Origin: Chromohalobacter israelensis
GTDB taxonomy: Bacteria; Pseudomonadota; Gammaproteobacteria; Pseudomonadales; Halomonadaceae
Direction: 5' to 3'
Length of the DNA: 64,000 nt
Assembly: GCA_000761475.1 (NCBI GenBank)
Contig: JQNW01000007.1
Location: 248,001 to 312,000 of the forward strand
Program-made: the position numbers and the translations under genes
Notes under the pieces: generated by a model
Database searches by the model: none
What the model saw: only the letters and a program-made list of their open reading frames with translations
What the model was told of the DNA's origin: nothing
Part shown: piece after piece, positions 8,796 through 18,031 of the stretch
How the letters are laid out: each line of letters starts with the position of its first letter
Position numbering within the stretch: position 1 is the first letter of the stretch

Positions 8796-8826
8796 ATTTA
8801 AAACTATAAAGCTACTATAAGGTCAA
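8796..8826 (-). promoter_or_regulatory. MerR-type promoter with 19-bp spacer
   Basis: On the minus strand: -35 TTGACC (8826-8821), a 19-bp spacer containing TTATAGTAGCTTTATAGTT with a dyad, and -10 TTAAAT (8801-8796). The over-long spacer between good hexamers is the hallmark of promoters activated by DNA distortion by MerR proteins. It points at the HMA-domain gene, and the cadR/pbrR-like merR gene is adjacent and divergent. Confidence 0.75.
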
Positions 8827-8857
8827 TAGAGTAAAGAATCCGTTGGGGAGGAGGCTG

Positions 8858-9265
8858 ATGCGCATTGGTCAGTTGGCGCAGTTGGTAGGGGTCGAAACAC
8901 AGACGATCCGCTTCTATGAACAGCAGGGCTTGTTGCCGCCGCCTGATCGGCAGGACAACGGTTACCGTGTCTATACCGAGAAGCATGGTGAGGGGCTGGC
9001 CTTCATCCGTCGCTGCAGAATCCTGGGCCTGTCACTGGCTGAGATTCACGAACTACAGAGCTATCAGGACGACCCTCATCAGCCTTGTACCGCCGTCAAC
9101 GCCTTGCTCGATGATCACATCTCTCATGTGCGGTCGCAGATAACCGCTCTGCAAGCGCTTGAGAAACAACTCGTTTCACTGAGAGCGAGTTGCAACGATG
9201 ACCGGGAAGTTGAGGCGTGTGGGGTTCTTGCTGGAATTAGCGAAGGAAACATGCACCAGCAGTAG
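8858..9265 (+). CDS. MerR-family metal-responsive regulator (CadR/PbrR-like)
   Basis: A 135-residue regulator. The HTH is MRIGQLAQLVGVETQTIRFY followed by EQQGLLPPPDRQDNGYRVYT. The dimerisation helix holds LALR-type spacing, and the metal-binding part carries C in HQPCTAVNALLDDHISHVRS and C residues in SLRASCNDDREVEACGVLAG. This cysteine pattern matches the Cd/Pb/Zn-sensing branch. ATG 8858 follows a strong GGAGGAGG. The target is the divergent HMA-domain transporter, now truncated by IS5, so the regulator is left with no complete target here. Confidence 0.88.
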   Translation: MRIGQLAQLVGVETQTIRFYEQQGLLPPPDRQDNGYRVYTEKHGEGLAFIRRCRILGLSLAEIHELQSYQDDPHQPCTAVNALLDDHISHVRSQITALQALEKQLVSLRASCNDDREVEACGVLAGISEGNMHQQ

Positions 9266-9313
9266 GTGAAGCATCAACCAGATAATCCGATGAGATGCCG
9301 GTCTGTCTCACTC

Positions 9314-10558
9314 GAGTTATTGTCAATTCTGGTGGATGGCGGTCAGGCCGCATTCCTGTCTGACTGATCGGTTACCTGCTCCCCGTCCTGGAACTTGACG
9401 TTGCTGACGACCAGCTCCAGTTTCTGGGAGTGTTTGATGCGCCTCCAGCGCTTCTGAGCGCTCTGGAGCAGCTTGAAGACCATCGCCAGGGTCGTCGCCC
9501 GGGAGCCGCAGTTTCGGCTGCGCTTGGTCCTCAGCCGGACCGTGGCGAAGGTCGACTCGATCGGGTTGGTGGTGCGGATATGCACCCAGTGCTCTGCCGG
9601 GTAGTCGTAAAACGCCAGCAGCTCGTCCCGATCCTTGGCCAGGCACGCCATCGCCTTGGGGTACTTGGCCTCGAAGCGTTGCACCGTGCGATCAAAGGCC
9701 TTGTGTGCCTCGTCGCGGGTCTCGGCCATCCAGATGTCATGAAGGTCAGCCTTGACCTTCGGCTGAACAGATTTCGGCAGCTTGTTCAGTACATTAGCAG
9801 TCTTGTGGACCCAGCAGCGTTGATGGTCGGTCGCCGGGTAAATCTTGCTCAGAGCCGCCCAGAACCCCATGGCACCGTCGCCTACCGCCAGTTTCGGGGG
9901 CGTAGTCAGGCCTCGTGCTCGTAGGCTCGTCAGCACGGTCTCCCAGCTGGCCGCCGACTCGCGGAAGCCGTCTTCGACGGCCACCAGCTCTTTGCGGCCC
10001 TGCTCGGTTACGCCGATGATCACCAGCAGGCACAGGCGGTCATCTAGGCGCACATTGCTGTAGATTCCATCAGCCCACCAGTAGACGTAGCCCCGGTCTC
10101 CCAGGTCCCGCAGCCAAGGGATCAGTTCCTCGATGCTGCGAGCCCGCTTCAAGTAGGGCGGCAGCAAGCTGCTGTTGAAGCGGGCGCCACCGCTGCTGCG
10201 GTCACGCACCTTGGGTACCTGCACGCTGACATCCCCGATCCCGGTCTGGACCGTGCGCTCAGGCAGGTAGCCGTTGCGGACCACGGCCTGGCGGCCATCG
10301 TCGAGCCGATGATCCGCATACTGCGACAGGAAGGTGGCCAACTCAGCCTCGACGGCCTTGGCGATCAGGTCACGGGCGCCTTGGCGCAGCAGCTCGTGCA
10401 GCGGGTCAGTGACTTGGGGTTCTGGTTGTGAAAGAGCCCGGAGGGTAGAATCGGTCATGGCGTATCCACTCCTGTTGATTGAGATCTTGGTCGTGATCAA
10501 TCAACAGGATACGCCACCCTTCCTACCTCCTCCCGTACACCAGAAGTCACCATAGCTC
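9314..10558 (-). mobile_element. IS256-family element with 9-bp target duplication
   Basis: Bounded by the direct repeat GTCTCACTC at 9305-9313 and 10559-10567. The terminal inverted repeat reads GAGTTATTGTCAATTCTGG on the left, and on the right (reverse complement) GAGCTATGGTGACTTCTGG. The length is 1245 bp. The transposase inside has an in-frame deletion, so the element was probably mobilised before, or in trans after, that deletion. Confidence 0.88.
9343..10458 (-). CDS. IS256-family transposase with internal in-frame deletion
   Basis: Starts [20 protein letters not shown] at ATG 10458, preceded by AGGAG; an upstream in-frame start at 10500 is less likely. Catalytic blocks are present: [20 protein letters not shown] (first Asp), [20 protein letters not shown] (second Asp), [20 protein letters not shown] and [20 protein letters not shown] (Glu). 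However, the text runs [20 protein letters not shown]. Family members have about 45 further residues between IPWL and the RDL segment, where the STGD/ALLG block belongs. The deletion keeps the frame but removes a conserved segment, so activity is doubtful. Confidence 0.85.
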   Translation of the reverse strand: MTDSTLRALSQPEPQVTDPLHELLRQGARDLIAKAVEAELATFLSQYADHRLDDGRQAVVRNGYLPERTVQTGIGDVSVQVPKVRDRSSGGARFNSSLLPPYLKRARSIEELIPWLRDLGDRGYVYWWADGIYSNVRLDDRLCLLVIIGVTEQGRKELVAVEDGFRESAASWETVLTSLRARGLTTPPKLAVGDGAMGFWAALSKIYPATDHQRCWVHKTANVLNKLPKSVQPKVKADLHDIWMAETRDEAHKAFDRTVQRFEAKYPKAMACLAKDRDELLAFYDYPAEHWVHIRTTNPIESTFATVRLRTKRSRNCGSRATTLAMVFKLLQSAQKRWRRIKHSQKLELVVSNVKFQDGEQVTDQSDRNAA

Positions 10559-10590
10559 GTCTCACTCTCATGCAAAGGTAAGATCAACCA

Positions 10591-10995
10591 TTTAATCCGC
10601 TTACCCCAAAGCTATTGGAGCGCCTGGACCAGCGCCCGGTGATGCTGACGGGCGGCCTGCTGATGAGTGCCAGCCTGCTGGCGGGCTTCATGGAACCCGG
10701 CTTCGTGATGCTGCTCTTGCTGTGGTTCGTGTTGGGCGCCGGGGCCTCGATGGTGATGACCCCCACCGGCCGGCTACTGAAGCAGTCCTGCCGGGCCGAG
10801 GAGCGCCCGGCGCTGTTCGCCGCCCAGTTCTCGCTTTCCCACGCCTGCTGGCTGGTGGCCTATCCGCTGGCCGGCTGGCTGGGCAGCGCCCTGGGCATGA
10901 TGCCCGCCTTCGCGGTCCTGGCCATCCTGGCCCTGGCTGCCACCCTGCTGGCCGCGAGGCTATGGCCGGCGCAAGTGACCGAAGCGCACGCCTGA
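10591..10995 (+). pseudogene. MFS transporter, C-terminal fragment
   Basis: The last four transmembrane segments of a drug-exporter-type MFS protein: LTPKLLERLDQRPVMLTGGL, FVMLLLLWFVLGAGASMVMT, LFAAQFSLSHACWLVAYPLA and MMPAFAVLAILALAATLLAA, ending WPAQVTEAHA. The frame is open at its 5' side with no start or RBS. The IS256 target duplication shows that MFS codons already abutted the merR downstream region before IS256 arrived, so the truncation is older than that insertion. Confidence 0.7.
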
Positions 10996-11062
10996 GCACG
11001 CAAGGCATGCCTTGTCATCGATGGTGGAAAGGCGGGTGGAGCCGGTGGGGCCGATCACGCCG

Positions 11063-11338
11063 CTACAGGTAGCGGACGATGGCCTTGAAGTCCTCGATCT
11101 GGGCCTGCTGGCCCTCCGTCCTGGCACCAATGGCCGCGTCCAGGCAGTGGTCGATGTGATCCTGCACCAGGGTGCGCTTGGCCTGCTGGATGGCCTTCTC
11201 CACGGCGTGCAGCTGCTGGGCGATGTCCAGGCAGGGGCGACCTTCCTCGATCATCTGGGTGACGCTCTGCAGGTGCCCCCGGGCGCGGTTGAGCCGCTTG
11301 ATGATGTCGGGGTGGCTCTCGTGGGTATGTGGTGGCAT
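11063..11338 (-). CDS. CsoR/RcnR-family metal-sensing repressor
   Basis: A 91-residue all-helical repressor. Candidate metal ligands are N-terminal His4/His6, Cys36 (EEGRPCLDIAQQLHAVEKAI), His61, His64 and Cys65 (DHIDHCLDAA). Having both the CsoR-type Cys-His-Cys set and the RcnR-type N-terminal histidines makes Co/Ni or Cu sensing possible. I lean towards Ni/Co because of the HupE-like neighbour. ATG 11338 has GGAG seven bases upstream. The gene is divergent from the His-rich protein at 11471, with a candidate operator between them. Confidence 0.85.
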   Translation of the reverse strand: MPPHTHESHPDIIKRLNRARGHLQSVTQMIEEGRPCLDIAQQLHAVEKAIQQAKRTLVQDHIDHCLDAAIGARTEGQQAQIEDFKAIVRYL

Positions 11339-11363
11339 GTTTAGGCTCCCTGTCGTTGTTTCT

Positions 11364-11380
11364 ATCCCCCTAGGGAGGAT
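11364..11380. promoter_or_regulatory. Candidate CsoR/RcnR operator
   Basis: ATCCCCCTAGGGAGGAT lies between the divergent repressor gene (start 11338) and the His-rich gene (start 11471). It has ATCC/GGAT arms around a CCTAGG core. G/C-tract inverted repeats of this kind are the operators known for the CsoR/RcnR family. Binding is inferred from sequence and position only. Confidence 0.5.
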
Positions 11381-11470
11381 GTTAGGCTCTTGCCGGCAGC
11401 GTGCCAATGTCGCCCGTCGCGGTCCGGCACCTGCGCCCCGGTTTCCCCTTGTCATCCTGGTTGGCTATTC

Positions 11471-11851
11471 ATGCTCCACCGGCTGCGCCATCGTCTCGGC
11501 TACCTGCTCCTGCTGCTGCTCATCGTCCCGGGCCTGGTGCTGACCAGTGCCGGCGAGTCGCGTGCCCATGGGCCGTTGAGCACGGCAGCGAGCGAGGCGG
11601 CGTACCAGGCGGTGGAAAGGGAACACCATGGGCACTCCCATGCCAATGTCCATGGCCACGACCACGGGGACGGTCGCCACCTGCATCACGAGAGTGGCAG
11701 CCACTTCCACGAGACGGCAGACCGTCTCGCGGCAGGCGTGAGTCTGGCACCGCGCTTCCGTGACGCCCTGCGGATTGGCGCCCGGCACGGCGTTCCGCTG
11801 CGCCGCGTCTATCGCCTGGAGCGCCCTCCACGGCCGGTCATCGCTGGATGA
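11471..11851 (+). CDS. Secreted histidine-rich protein
   Basis: A 126-residue protein with a signal peptide (RHRLGYLLLLLLIVPGLVLT, then a likely cleavage after SRA-HG). A histidine-rich stretch follows, HHGHSHANVHGHDHGDGRHL followed by HHESGSHFH, which should bind Ni, Co, Cu or Zn in the periplasm. The C-terminus is Arg-rich (RRVYRLERPPRP). It is the first gene of a run with the HupE-like and anchor proteins and is divergent from the metal repressor. I do not recognise a named family. The RBS before ATG 11471 is weak. Confidence 0.7.
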   Translation: MLHRLRHRLGYLLLLLLIVPGLVLTSAGESRAHGPLSTAASEAAYQAVEREHHGHSHANVHGHDHGDGRHLHHESGSHFHETADRLAAGVSLAPRFRDALRIGARHGVPLRRVYRLERPPRPVIAG

Positions 11852-11903
11852 CCGGAGCCGTCCACCGGACGGCCGATACCAAAGACAGACCCGTGGAGGT
11901 TTC

Positions 11904-12638
11904 ATGTTCCCATCCCGAATGGGGGAGGCGTTCGGCGTGCCTGACAAGGCCCGACGCCATGCCCTGACCCTGCTTACGCTGCTGGTGATGCTCCTGGGAG
12001 CCAGCGGTGATGCCTTTGCCCATGCCGTCGCCGAAGGCGACAAGGGCTACATCCAGGAGATCTATGGCGTTCACCTGATCTCGTTCGTCTACCTCGGCGC
12101 CAAGCACATGGTGACCGGGTACGACCACATCCTGTTTCTGCTGGGGGTGATCTTCTTCCTCTATCGGATGCAGCACATCGCCATCTACGTCAGCCTCTTC
12201 GCCATCGGTCACTCCACGACCATGCTGCTGGGGGTGTACTTCAACATCGGCATCAACAGCTACCTCATCGATGCCATCATCGGGCTCTCCGTCGTCTACA
12301 AGGCGCTGGACAACATTGGCGCCTACCAGCGCTGGTTCGGCGTTCAGCCCAACACCAAGGCGGCGACGCTGGTCTTCGGCTTCTTCCACGGCTTCGGCCT
12401 GTCGACCAAGATCATCGAGTACGAGATCGCCTCGGATGGCCTGCTGGCCAACCTGCTGGCGTTCAACGTCGGGGTGGAGGTCGGCCAGCTGCTGGCCCTG
12501 AGTGCCATCCTCATCGTCATGGGCTTCTGGCGTCGCACCGCCGGATTCCTGCGCCACGCCTATACCGCCAACGTCGCCATGATGTGCGCCGGCTTCGTGC
12601 TGATCGGCTATCAGCTCACCGGCTATTTCGTCGCCTGA
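11904..12638 (+). CDS. HupE/UreJ-like membrane protein
   Basis: A 244-residue integral membrane protein. A leader (LTLLTLLVMLLGASGDAFAH) ends in the AHA-type motif. It is followed by YGVHLISFVYLGAKHMVTGY, then DHILFLLGVIFFLYRMQHIA and SLFAIGHSTTMLLGVYFNIG, the HxxxGxDHILFL and FTxGHS signatures of the HupE/UreJ_2 group. FGFFHGFGLSTKIIEYEIAS carries a further His motif. The group is linked to Ni/Co transport. ATG 11904 has a strong GGAGG. It lies 16 bases before the anchor-protein gene, so the two are probably one transcription unit. Confidence 0.85.
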   Translation: MFPSRMGEAFGVPDKARRHALTLLTLLVMLLGASGDAFAHAVAEGDKGYIQEIYGVHLISFVYLGAKHMVTGYDHILFLLGVIFFLYRMQHIAIYVSLFAIGHSTTMLLGVYFNIGINSYLIDAIIGLSVVYKALDNIGAYQRWFGVQPNTKAATLVFGFFHGFGLSTKIIEYEIASDGLLANLLAFNVGVEVGQLLALSAILIVMGFWRRTAGFLRHAYTANVAMMCAGFVLIGYQLTGYFVA

Positions 12639-12653
12639 TTCAGGGAGTCCACG

Positions 12654-13454
12654 ATGTACAACACCGACCTACCCACCCGTGCCGAGCTGCCCTCGACCGG
12701 CAAGCTGATCCGCTCCACCCTGGTGGCCGCGGTGGTGGCCGCTGGCCTGCTGGTGACCGTGGTGCTGCCCGCGGAGTATGCCATCGATCCCACAGGCGCA
12801 GGGCGCCTGGTGGGCCTGACCGAGATGGGGGAAATCAAGCAGCAGCTGGCCGAGGAGGCCGAACTCGACCGGGAAGCCTCACAGGCCGCCGCAGACAAGG
12901 CGTCGCCGGTCGTTGCGGAGCAGGAGTCCCAGGCCGTGGCAGAGAGCCAAGCCACCGACGACATCTCGCCCGAGGCAACCCCAGAGCAGCCGGCGACCGC
13001 CTCAACTTCCAGCGGCGCGGCTGACCCGGTGGCCTCTTCAGCGCCTGCCCAGGAGGAGCCGCAACCCGAGGCCAGCCAGGCGGTGGCTGACGCCTCCTCG
13101 TCCCAGGAAGAGGCCTCGGAAGCTCCCGAGGCAGCAGCCACCTGGCGTGATGAGGTGAGCTTCACCCTGACCCCGGGCGAAGGCACCGAGTACAAGCTGA
13201 CCATGGAAGAGGGCGCCGTCGCGACGTTCGCCTGGTCGTCCGACGGCGGACCGATCAACTTCGATACCCACGGTGATGGCAATGGCAACTCGATCAGCTA
13301 CGAGAAGGGCCGTGGCGTGCCCGAGGACGAGGGCGAACTGGAGGCGGCCTTCACCGGCAACCACGGCTGGTTCTTCCGCAACCGCAACGACAACGAGGTG
13401 ACCGTGGTGCTGCGCATCGGCGGTGACTACGGGGAGCTGAAGCGCATGATGTGA
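12654..13454 (+). CDS. Membrane-anchored periplasmic protein (HupE-associated anchor protein)
   Basis: A 266-residue protein with a short cytosolic start (MYNTDLPTRAELPSTGKLIR) and one transmembrane helix (STLVAAVVAAGLLVTVVLPA). A long Glu/Ala/Ser-rich low-complexity linker spans about residues 60-160. The globular C-terminal domain contains WRDEVSFTLTPGEGTEYKLT, GGPINFDTHGDGNGNSISYE and GNHGWFFRNRNDNEVTVVLR. The same layout is known from proteins called transmembrane anchor protein beside HupE-like genes. The C-terminal domain may hold a metal or partner against the membrane; its function is not established. AGGGAG precedes the start. Confidence 0.75.
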   Translation: MYNTDLPTRAELPSTGKLIRSTLVAAVVAAGLLVTVVLPAEYAIDPTGAGRLVGLTEMGEIKQQLAEEAELDREASQAAADKASPVVAEQESQAVAESQATDDISPEATPEQPATASTSSGAADPVASSAPAQEEPQPEASQAVADASSSQEEASEAPEAAATWRDEVSFTLTPGEGTEYKLTMEEGAVATFAWSSDGGPINFDTHGDGNGNSISYEKGRGVPEDEGELEAAFTGNHGWFFRNRNDNEVTVVLRIGGDYGELKRMM

Positions 13455-13471
13455 GACCGGGCATCGCCCAT

Positions 13472-13506
13472 GTCGCCTCGGCCGCCAGGCCGGGGCGACG
13501 CTTTTC
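13472..13506 (+). terminator. Rho-independent terminator after the HupE/anchor operon
   Basis: A hairpin formed by GTCGCCTCGGCC and GGCCGGGGCGAC with a GCCA-type loop, followed by GCTTTTCC. It lies 18 bases after the anchor-protein stop and faces the convergent copA gene. Confidence 0.65.
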
Positions 13507-13595
13507 CTACCGTTGCTTACCGCACCAAAACGAGCATTTTACCGAAAGTACGCCCCTACCCTTGCAGCCAGTAGTCGATCCGACTCTCTGGTTTG

Positions 13596-15914
13596 TCAGT
13601 CTAATGATTTCAACTTCACCAGCCTAAGGCGCAGCGCATTGGCGATCACGCTCACCGAGGAGAGCGACATCGCCGCGGCGGCGATGATCGGCGACAGCAG
13701 TATGCCGGTGAAGGGATAGAGGATGCCCGCGGCAATCGGTACGCCCGCGGCGTTGTAGACGAAGGCAAAGAACAGGTTCTGGCGGATGTTGCGCATGGTG
13801 GCCCGCGACAGCCGATGCGCCTCGACGATGCCGGTCAGGTCGCCGCGCAGCAGGGTCACCCCGGCGCTCTCGATGGCCACGTCGGTGCCGGTGCCCATGG
13901 CGATGCCCACGTCGGCGGTGGCCAGGGCGGGGGCGTCGTTGACGCCGTCGCCGGCCATCACCACCACGCGCCCCTCATCGCGCAGGCGCTGCACCACGCG
14001 ACCCTTGTCCTCGGGCAGCACCTCAGCCTCCACCTCGTCGATGCCCAGGCGGCGCGCCACCGCCTCGGCGGAGGTGCGGTTGTCGCCGGTGAGCATGACC
14101 ACGCGAATGCCATCCGCCTGCAGCGCACGAATGGCCGCCTCGGTGGTCTCCTTGACCGGGTCGGCGATGGCCAGCAGGCCCGCCAGGCGGCCATCCACCG
14201 CGGCGAAGATCACGGTGGCGCCGTCGCCGCGCAGCCGATCGGCCTCCTCAGCTTGCTCCGAGAGGTCTACCCCTTCGCTCTCCATCAGCAGGCGATTGCC
14301 GAGCGCGATGTGGTAGCCGTCGATCTGCCCGGTCACCCCCTTGCCGTTAGGGGCGTCGAACTCCGTGGCCTCCGAGAGCGTCACGTCATCGTCCTTGGCC
14401 TTGTCGACGATCGCCTGGGCGAGGGGGTGTTCGCTGCCGCGCTCAAGCCCCGCGGCCAGTCGCAGGAGTTCCTGAGCGTCGAAACCTTCGGCCGGGCGCA
14501 ATTCGGTGACCCGCGGCTTGCCCTCGGTCAGGGTGCCGGTCTTGTCGACCACCACGGTGTCGACCTTCTCCAGGCGCTCCAGCGCCTCGGCGTCGCGGAT
14601 CAGCACGCCGGCCTGGGCGCCGCGTCCCACACCGACCATGATCGACATGGGAGTGGCTAGCCCCAGGGCACAAGGGCAGGCGATGATCAGTACACTGACC
14701 GCGGCGATCAGGCCGAAGGCCATGGGTGGCGCGGGCCCCCACAGCGACCAGGCGATGAAGGCCACCACGGCCACCAGGATCACCGCCGGCACGAAGACGC
14801 CGGCCACCTTGTCGGCCAGCCCCTGGATGGGCGCCCGGCTGCGCTGCGCGCTGGCCACCATCTGCACGATCTGCGACAGCATGGTGTCGCGGCCCACCTT
14901 GTCGGCACGCATGATGAACGAGCCCTGGCCGTTGATGCTGCCGCCAATTACGCTATTGCCGGCTTCCTTGCGCACCGCCAGCGGCTCGCCGGTGACCATC
15001 GACTCGTCGATGTTGGAGCGCCCCTCCAGCACCTCGCCATCCAGCGGCACCTTGTCGCCGGGGCGCACGCGCAGGCGATCGCCCACCTGGACCTTGTCGA
15101 GGGAGACTTCCTCTTCCTGGTTCTCGTCATCGAGGCGTCGCGCGGTGGCCGGGGCCAGGTCGAGCAGGGCGCGGATTGCCCCGGAGGTCTTCTCCCGGGC
15201 TCGTAGCTCCAGCACCTGCCCGAGCAGTACCAGCACCACGATCACCGCCGCCGCCTCGAAGTAGACCGCCACCGAGCCGTCGGTCTGGCGGAAGGTCTCG
15301 GGGAAGATGCCCGGCACGATGGTCGCCAGCAGGCTGTAGACCAGCGCCGCCCCGGTGCCGATGGCGATCAGGGTGAACATGTTGAGGCTGCGGCGCATGA
15401 TGGAGCGCCAGCCGCGCACGAAGAAGGGCCTGCCCGCCCAGACCACCACCGGCGTGGCGAGCAGCAGCTGGATCCAGTTCGAGACTTGGGGGGCGATCAG
15501 GTGATCGAGGCCGAACACATGGCCGCCCATTTCCAGCACCAGCACCGGCAGTGCCAGGGCCAGCCCGATCCAGAAGCGCCGCGTCATGTCCTTGAGCTCC
15601 TCGGAGGGCCCGGTATCGGCGGAGACCGTCTCGGGCTCCAGCGCCATGCCGCAGATGGGACAGTCGCCCGGCCCCTCCTGGCGAATCTCGGGGTGCATCG
15701 GGCAGGTGTAGATCGTGCCGGGCGGCGCTGGCTCGGCAGGTGTGTCGTCGCCCTGCAGGTAGGCGTCAGGGTCCCTTTCGAACTTCTGCTGGCACCTGGC
15801 CGAGCAGAAGTACCAGGTCTTTCCAGCGTGTGAGGCGCGGTGGTCGGTATGGTGAGGATCGACCGTCATCCCGCAGACGGGGTCCGTGACCTCATGGGTG
15901 TGGTCCTGTGTCAT
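13596..15914 (-). CDS. copA: Copper-translocating P1B-type ATPase
   Basis: A 772-residue inner-membrane Cu+ exporter. The N-terminus has a YHS domain ([40 protein letters not shown]) and a heavy-metal-binding zinc-ribbon-like segment ([20 protein letters not shown]) instead of classical CxxC HMA domains. The membrane Cys-Pro-Cys is at residues 413-415 ([12 protein letters not shown]), the phosphorylated Asp457 lies in [11 protein letters not shown], and the nucleotide and hinge motifs are [16 protein letters not shown] and [10 protein letters not shown]. The start overlaps the permease stop by 4 bases (ATGA), so the two are co-transcribed from the CueR-type promoter at 17357-17388. Confidence 0.93.
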   Translation of the reverse strand: MTQDHTHEVTDPVCGMTVDPHHTDHRASHAGKTWYFCSARCQQKFERDPDAYLQGDDTPAEPAPPGTIYTCPMHPEIRQEGPGDCPICGMALEPETVSADTGPSEELKDMTRRFWIGLALALPVLVLEMGGHVFGLDHLIAPQVSNWIQLLLATPVVVWAGRPFFVRGWRSIMRRSLNMFTLIAIGTGAALVYSLLATIVPGIFPETFRQTDGSVAVYFEAAAVIVVLVLLGQVLELRAREKTSGAIRALLDLAPATARRLDDENQEEEVSLDKVQVGDRLRVRPGDKVPLDGEVLEGRSNIDESMVTGEPLAVRKEAGNSVIGGSINGQGSFIMRADKVGRDTMLSQIVQMVASAQRSRAPIQGLADKVAGVFVPAVILVAVVAFIAWSLWGPAPPMAFGLIAAVSVLIIACPCALGLATPMSIMVGVGRGAQAGVLIRDAEALERLEKVDTVVVDKTGTLTEGKPRVTELRPAEGFDAQELLRLAAGLERGSEHPLAQAIVDKAKDDDVTLSEATEFDAPNGKGVTGQIDGYHIALGNRLLMESEGVDLSEQAEEADRLRGDGATVIFAAVDGRLAGLLAIADPVKETTEAAIRALQADGIRVVMLTGDNRTSAEAVARRLGIDEVEAEVLPEDKGRVVQRLRDEGRVVVMAGDGVNDAPALATADVGIAMGTGTDVAIESAGVTLLRGDLTGIVEAHRLSRATMRNIRQNLFFAFVYNAAGVPIAAGILYPFTGILLSPIIAAAAMSLSSVSVIANALRLRLVKLKSLD

Positions 15915-17275
15915 GCTCCATCCTCCCTGCTGTGGCTGCCACTCGCGTCATGCGAATGAGCATGGTGGTCGGCGTCCTGGGCGGGCCGCCGGGAAAGAAA
16001 GACGTATTCCGCCACCAGGATGACGGCCATCGCGGCGGCGGCAACGTAGAGCACCAGCGGGTCGGTGGTGGCCTTGACCCAGAGGAAGCCTGCCAGCACC
16101 ACCAGGTCGAGGGCGATCGCGGTCAGCAGGATGGCCGGGCGGGCCGCCACCGCATCGCGTAGATGCCGCAACACCCCCCAGTGAATGGCGATATCCATCA
16201 CCAGGTAGAAGATGATGCCCAGGGCGGCGATGCGGCTCAGGTCGAAGAACGCTGTCAGCAGCAGGCCGAGCACGATGGTATAGACCAGGGTGTGCTTCTG
16301 GATGCTGCCGGGCATATGGAAATGGCGATGGGGCACCAGCTTCATCTCGGTCAGCATCGCCAGCATCCGCGACACCGCGAACACGCTGGCGATGATGCCG
16401 CCTGCCGTGGCCAGCATGGCGAGCAAGACGGTGAACCAGACGGCGGCCTCGCCCAGGGCGGGGCGTGCGGCCGCGGCCAGCGAGTAGTCCTGCGTCGCGA
16501 TGATCTCCGTCAGCGACAGATTGCTGGCGACGGCGAGGCCCACCAGCGCATAGATCACCACGCACAGGGCGATCGAGACGATGATGGCCCGACCGACGTT
16601 ACGGTGGGGATCGCGAATTTCGGCCCCGCTGTTGGTGATGGTGGTGAACCCCTTGAAGGCCAGGATCCCAAGCGCGGTAGCCCCCAGGAACCCGGAGACC
16701 TCGGGTGCCGGCGCCTCGGCCGTTGCCCGGATACCGATGGTGTCGGCCACCAGCACGCCCACCACGCCGAACAGGATGATGCCTCCGATCTTGATGACCC
16801 CCAGCACCGACGCCACGCCCTGGATCAGCTTGTTGGCGGAGAGATTGATGAGGAAGGCGGCGATCAGCAGGCCGACACCCAGCGCCGGCACCAGCAGCGA
16901 CCGGTTACCACCATCGAACAGCTCCAGGGTATAGGAGCCGAAGGTTCTCGCCAGGAAGCTCTGGGCGATCACCATGGAAAAATACATCAGCAGCGCATGG
17001 AAGGCAGTGGGCAGCGTGGGCCCGTAGGCCTTGTGAAGGTACATGCCGATGCCACCAGCCGAAGGATAGGCATTGGACATCTTGACGTAGGAGTAGGCGC
17101 TGAAGCCGACGATCATGGCCGCCGAGAGGAAGGCCAGGGGAAACAGCTCGCCGGTCATCTCGGCCATCTGTCCGGTCAGCGCGAAGATTCCGGCACCGAT
17201 CATTACCCCGGTTCCCAGGGCGATGGCTCCGACAAGGCTAAGGCTGTTCTTCTGGTACTGGGGCGATCTGTCCAT
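15911..17275 (-). CDS. APC-family permease with His-rich C-terminus
   Basis: A 454-residue protein with about 12 transmembrane segments. The APC signature is at the N-terminus ([20 protein letters not shown], then [20 protein letters not shown]) and [20 protein letters not shown] lies in the middle loop. The C-terminal tail ([20 protein letters not shown]) is histidine-rich and could bind metal. It is first in a two-gene operon with copA, overlapping it by 4 bases. That context suggests a role in metal stress, for example moving an amino acid that chelates copper, but the substrate is not known. The start is ATG 17275. Confidence 0.85.
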   Translation of the reverse strand: MDRSPQYQKNSLSLVGAIALGTGVMIGAGIFALTGQMAEMTGELFPLAFLSAAMIVGFSAYSYVKMSNAYPSAGGIGMYLHKAYGPTLPTAFHALLMYFSMVIAQSFLARTFGSYTLELFDGGNRSLLVPALGVGLLIAAFLINLSANKLIQGVASVLGVIKIGGIILFGVVGVLVADTIGIRATAEAPAPEVSGFLGATALGILAFKGFTTITNSGAEIRDPHRNVGRAIIVSIALCVVIYALVGLAVASNLSLTEIIATQDYSLAAAARPALGEAAVWFTVLLAMLATAGGIIASVFAVSRMLAMLTEMKLVPHRHFHMPGSIQKHTLVYTIVLGLLLTAFFDLSRIAALGIIFYLVMDIAIHWGVLRHLRDAVAARPAILLTAIALDLVVLAGFLWVKATTDPLVLYVAAAAMAVILVAEYVFLSRRPAQDADHHAHSHDASGSHSREDGA

Positions 17276-17356
17276 GCATCTCCTTGCGTGTCGGCCTTGG
17301 TGATGGGGAAGCGATCTGCTGGGCGCGGTTGGCCATCGGCAATGTGATCACTCCTC

Positions 17357-17388
17357 ATCCTAGAGCCCTTGTGTAACCCAAGGGTCAA
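17357..17388 (-). promoter_or_regulatory. CueR-type promoter of the permease-copA operon
   Basis: On the minus strand: -35 TTGACC (17388-17383), a 20-bp spacer with the dyad CCCTTG-GGTTACA-CAAGGG, and -10 TAGGAT (17362-17357). A perfect 6-bp inverted repeat centred in an over-long spacer is the arrangement CueR-type MerR activators use. No cueR gene is present in the window. The related promoter at 20037-20068 shares the core CCCTTGTGTAAC on the plus strand. Confidence 0.75.
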
Positions 17389-17413
17389 TCGGCACCCCTC
17401 GCCATCATCAAGG

Positions 17414-17752
17414 TCAATGACAGCTCCAGGGCTTCTGCTTGGCATTGTCCTTCACGTTCTGGTCGATGAAGCGGTAATAGTCCTCCTTGATCCGGTTCCA
17501 GCGTCCGGCGCCGATGTCTACGCCATGGCGTGCCAGTACCACCTCGATATCATCGATACACAATCGCTTGGCATCGTAGGCAAGGTGGAGTTTGCGATGT
17601 TCCGGGTCGTAGGACACGCGGTCGAGGCCACGCAGCGCGTCGATCTCGGTTACCGCCGCCGCGATATGCCCTGATGCACCGGGTGTTAGCTTCAGCGAGC
17701 GAGTGACCAGTGACGCTTGTGAAACGCCGGGGCGGTGATCGTGATGTGACAT
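17414..17752 (-). CDS. HMA-like small protein of the copper island
   Basis: A 112-residue cytosolic protein beginning MSHHDHRPGVSQASLVTRSL. Its middle (SGHIAAAVTEIDALRGLDRV, SYDPEHRKLHLAYDAKRLCI, then DDIEVVLARHGVDIG) has the beta-alpha-beta spacing of a ferredoxin-like HMA fold, but no CxxC metal loop. It ends RFIDQNVKDNAKQKPWSCH. It may be a degenerate HMA or partner-binding domain; I know no established function. GGAGG precedes the start. It lies in the same direction as the copper operon but upstream of that operon's promoter. Confidence 0.6.
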   Translation of the reverse strand: MSHHDHRPGVSQASLVTRSLKLTPGASGHIAAAVTEIDALRGLDRVSYDPEHRKLHLAYDAKRLCIDDIEVVLARHGVDIGAGRWNRIKEDYYRFIDQNVKDNAKQKPWSCH

Positions 17753-17786
17753 GCTCCACCTCCGTTCTCTACTAGCCGTGGTTCAG

Positions 17787-17986
17787 TTATCGTCGTCTTT
17801 GTCGTGACGGCCACCGTGGTGGCGGTGCAGGAAGAGATGCATCAGGGGGCAGGCGAGCAGCAGCAGCGGCAACGCCTGATAGAGGTGCAATCGATGGCCG
17901 GTCACCAGCAGGTAGCCGCCCACCGCGAGGATGCCCGCCAGCGGTAGCCAGACCATCATCAGGCGGTGTTGTGCTCTCTTCTCCAT
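17787..17986 (-). CDS. DUF2933 small membrane protein
   Basis: A 66-residue protein: a short basic start (MEKRAQHRLMMVWLPLAGIL), two hydrophobic stretches, and the family-defining end LPLLLLACPLMHLFLHRHHG followed by a charged, His-rich tail. Members recur beside copper-resistance genes and may bind metal at the membrane. The role is not established. GGAGG is present just upstream of ATG 17986. It is probably co-transcribed with the HMA-like gene 35 bases downstream. Confidence 0.8.
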
Positions 17987-18031
17987 GGTGGCCTCCCAGT
18001 GGCTTGAGGTGTGAGGGGAATCGCATTGAGG

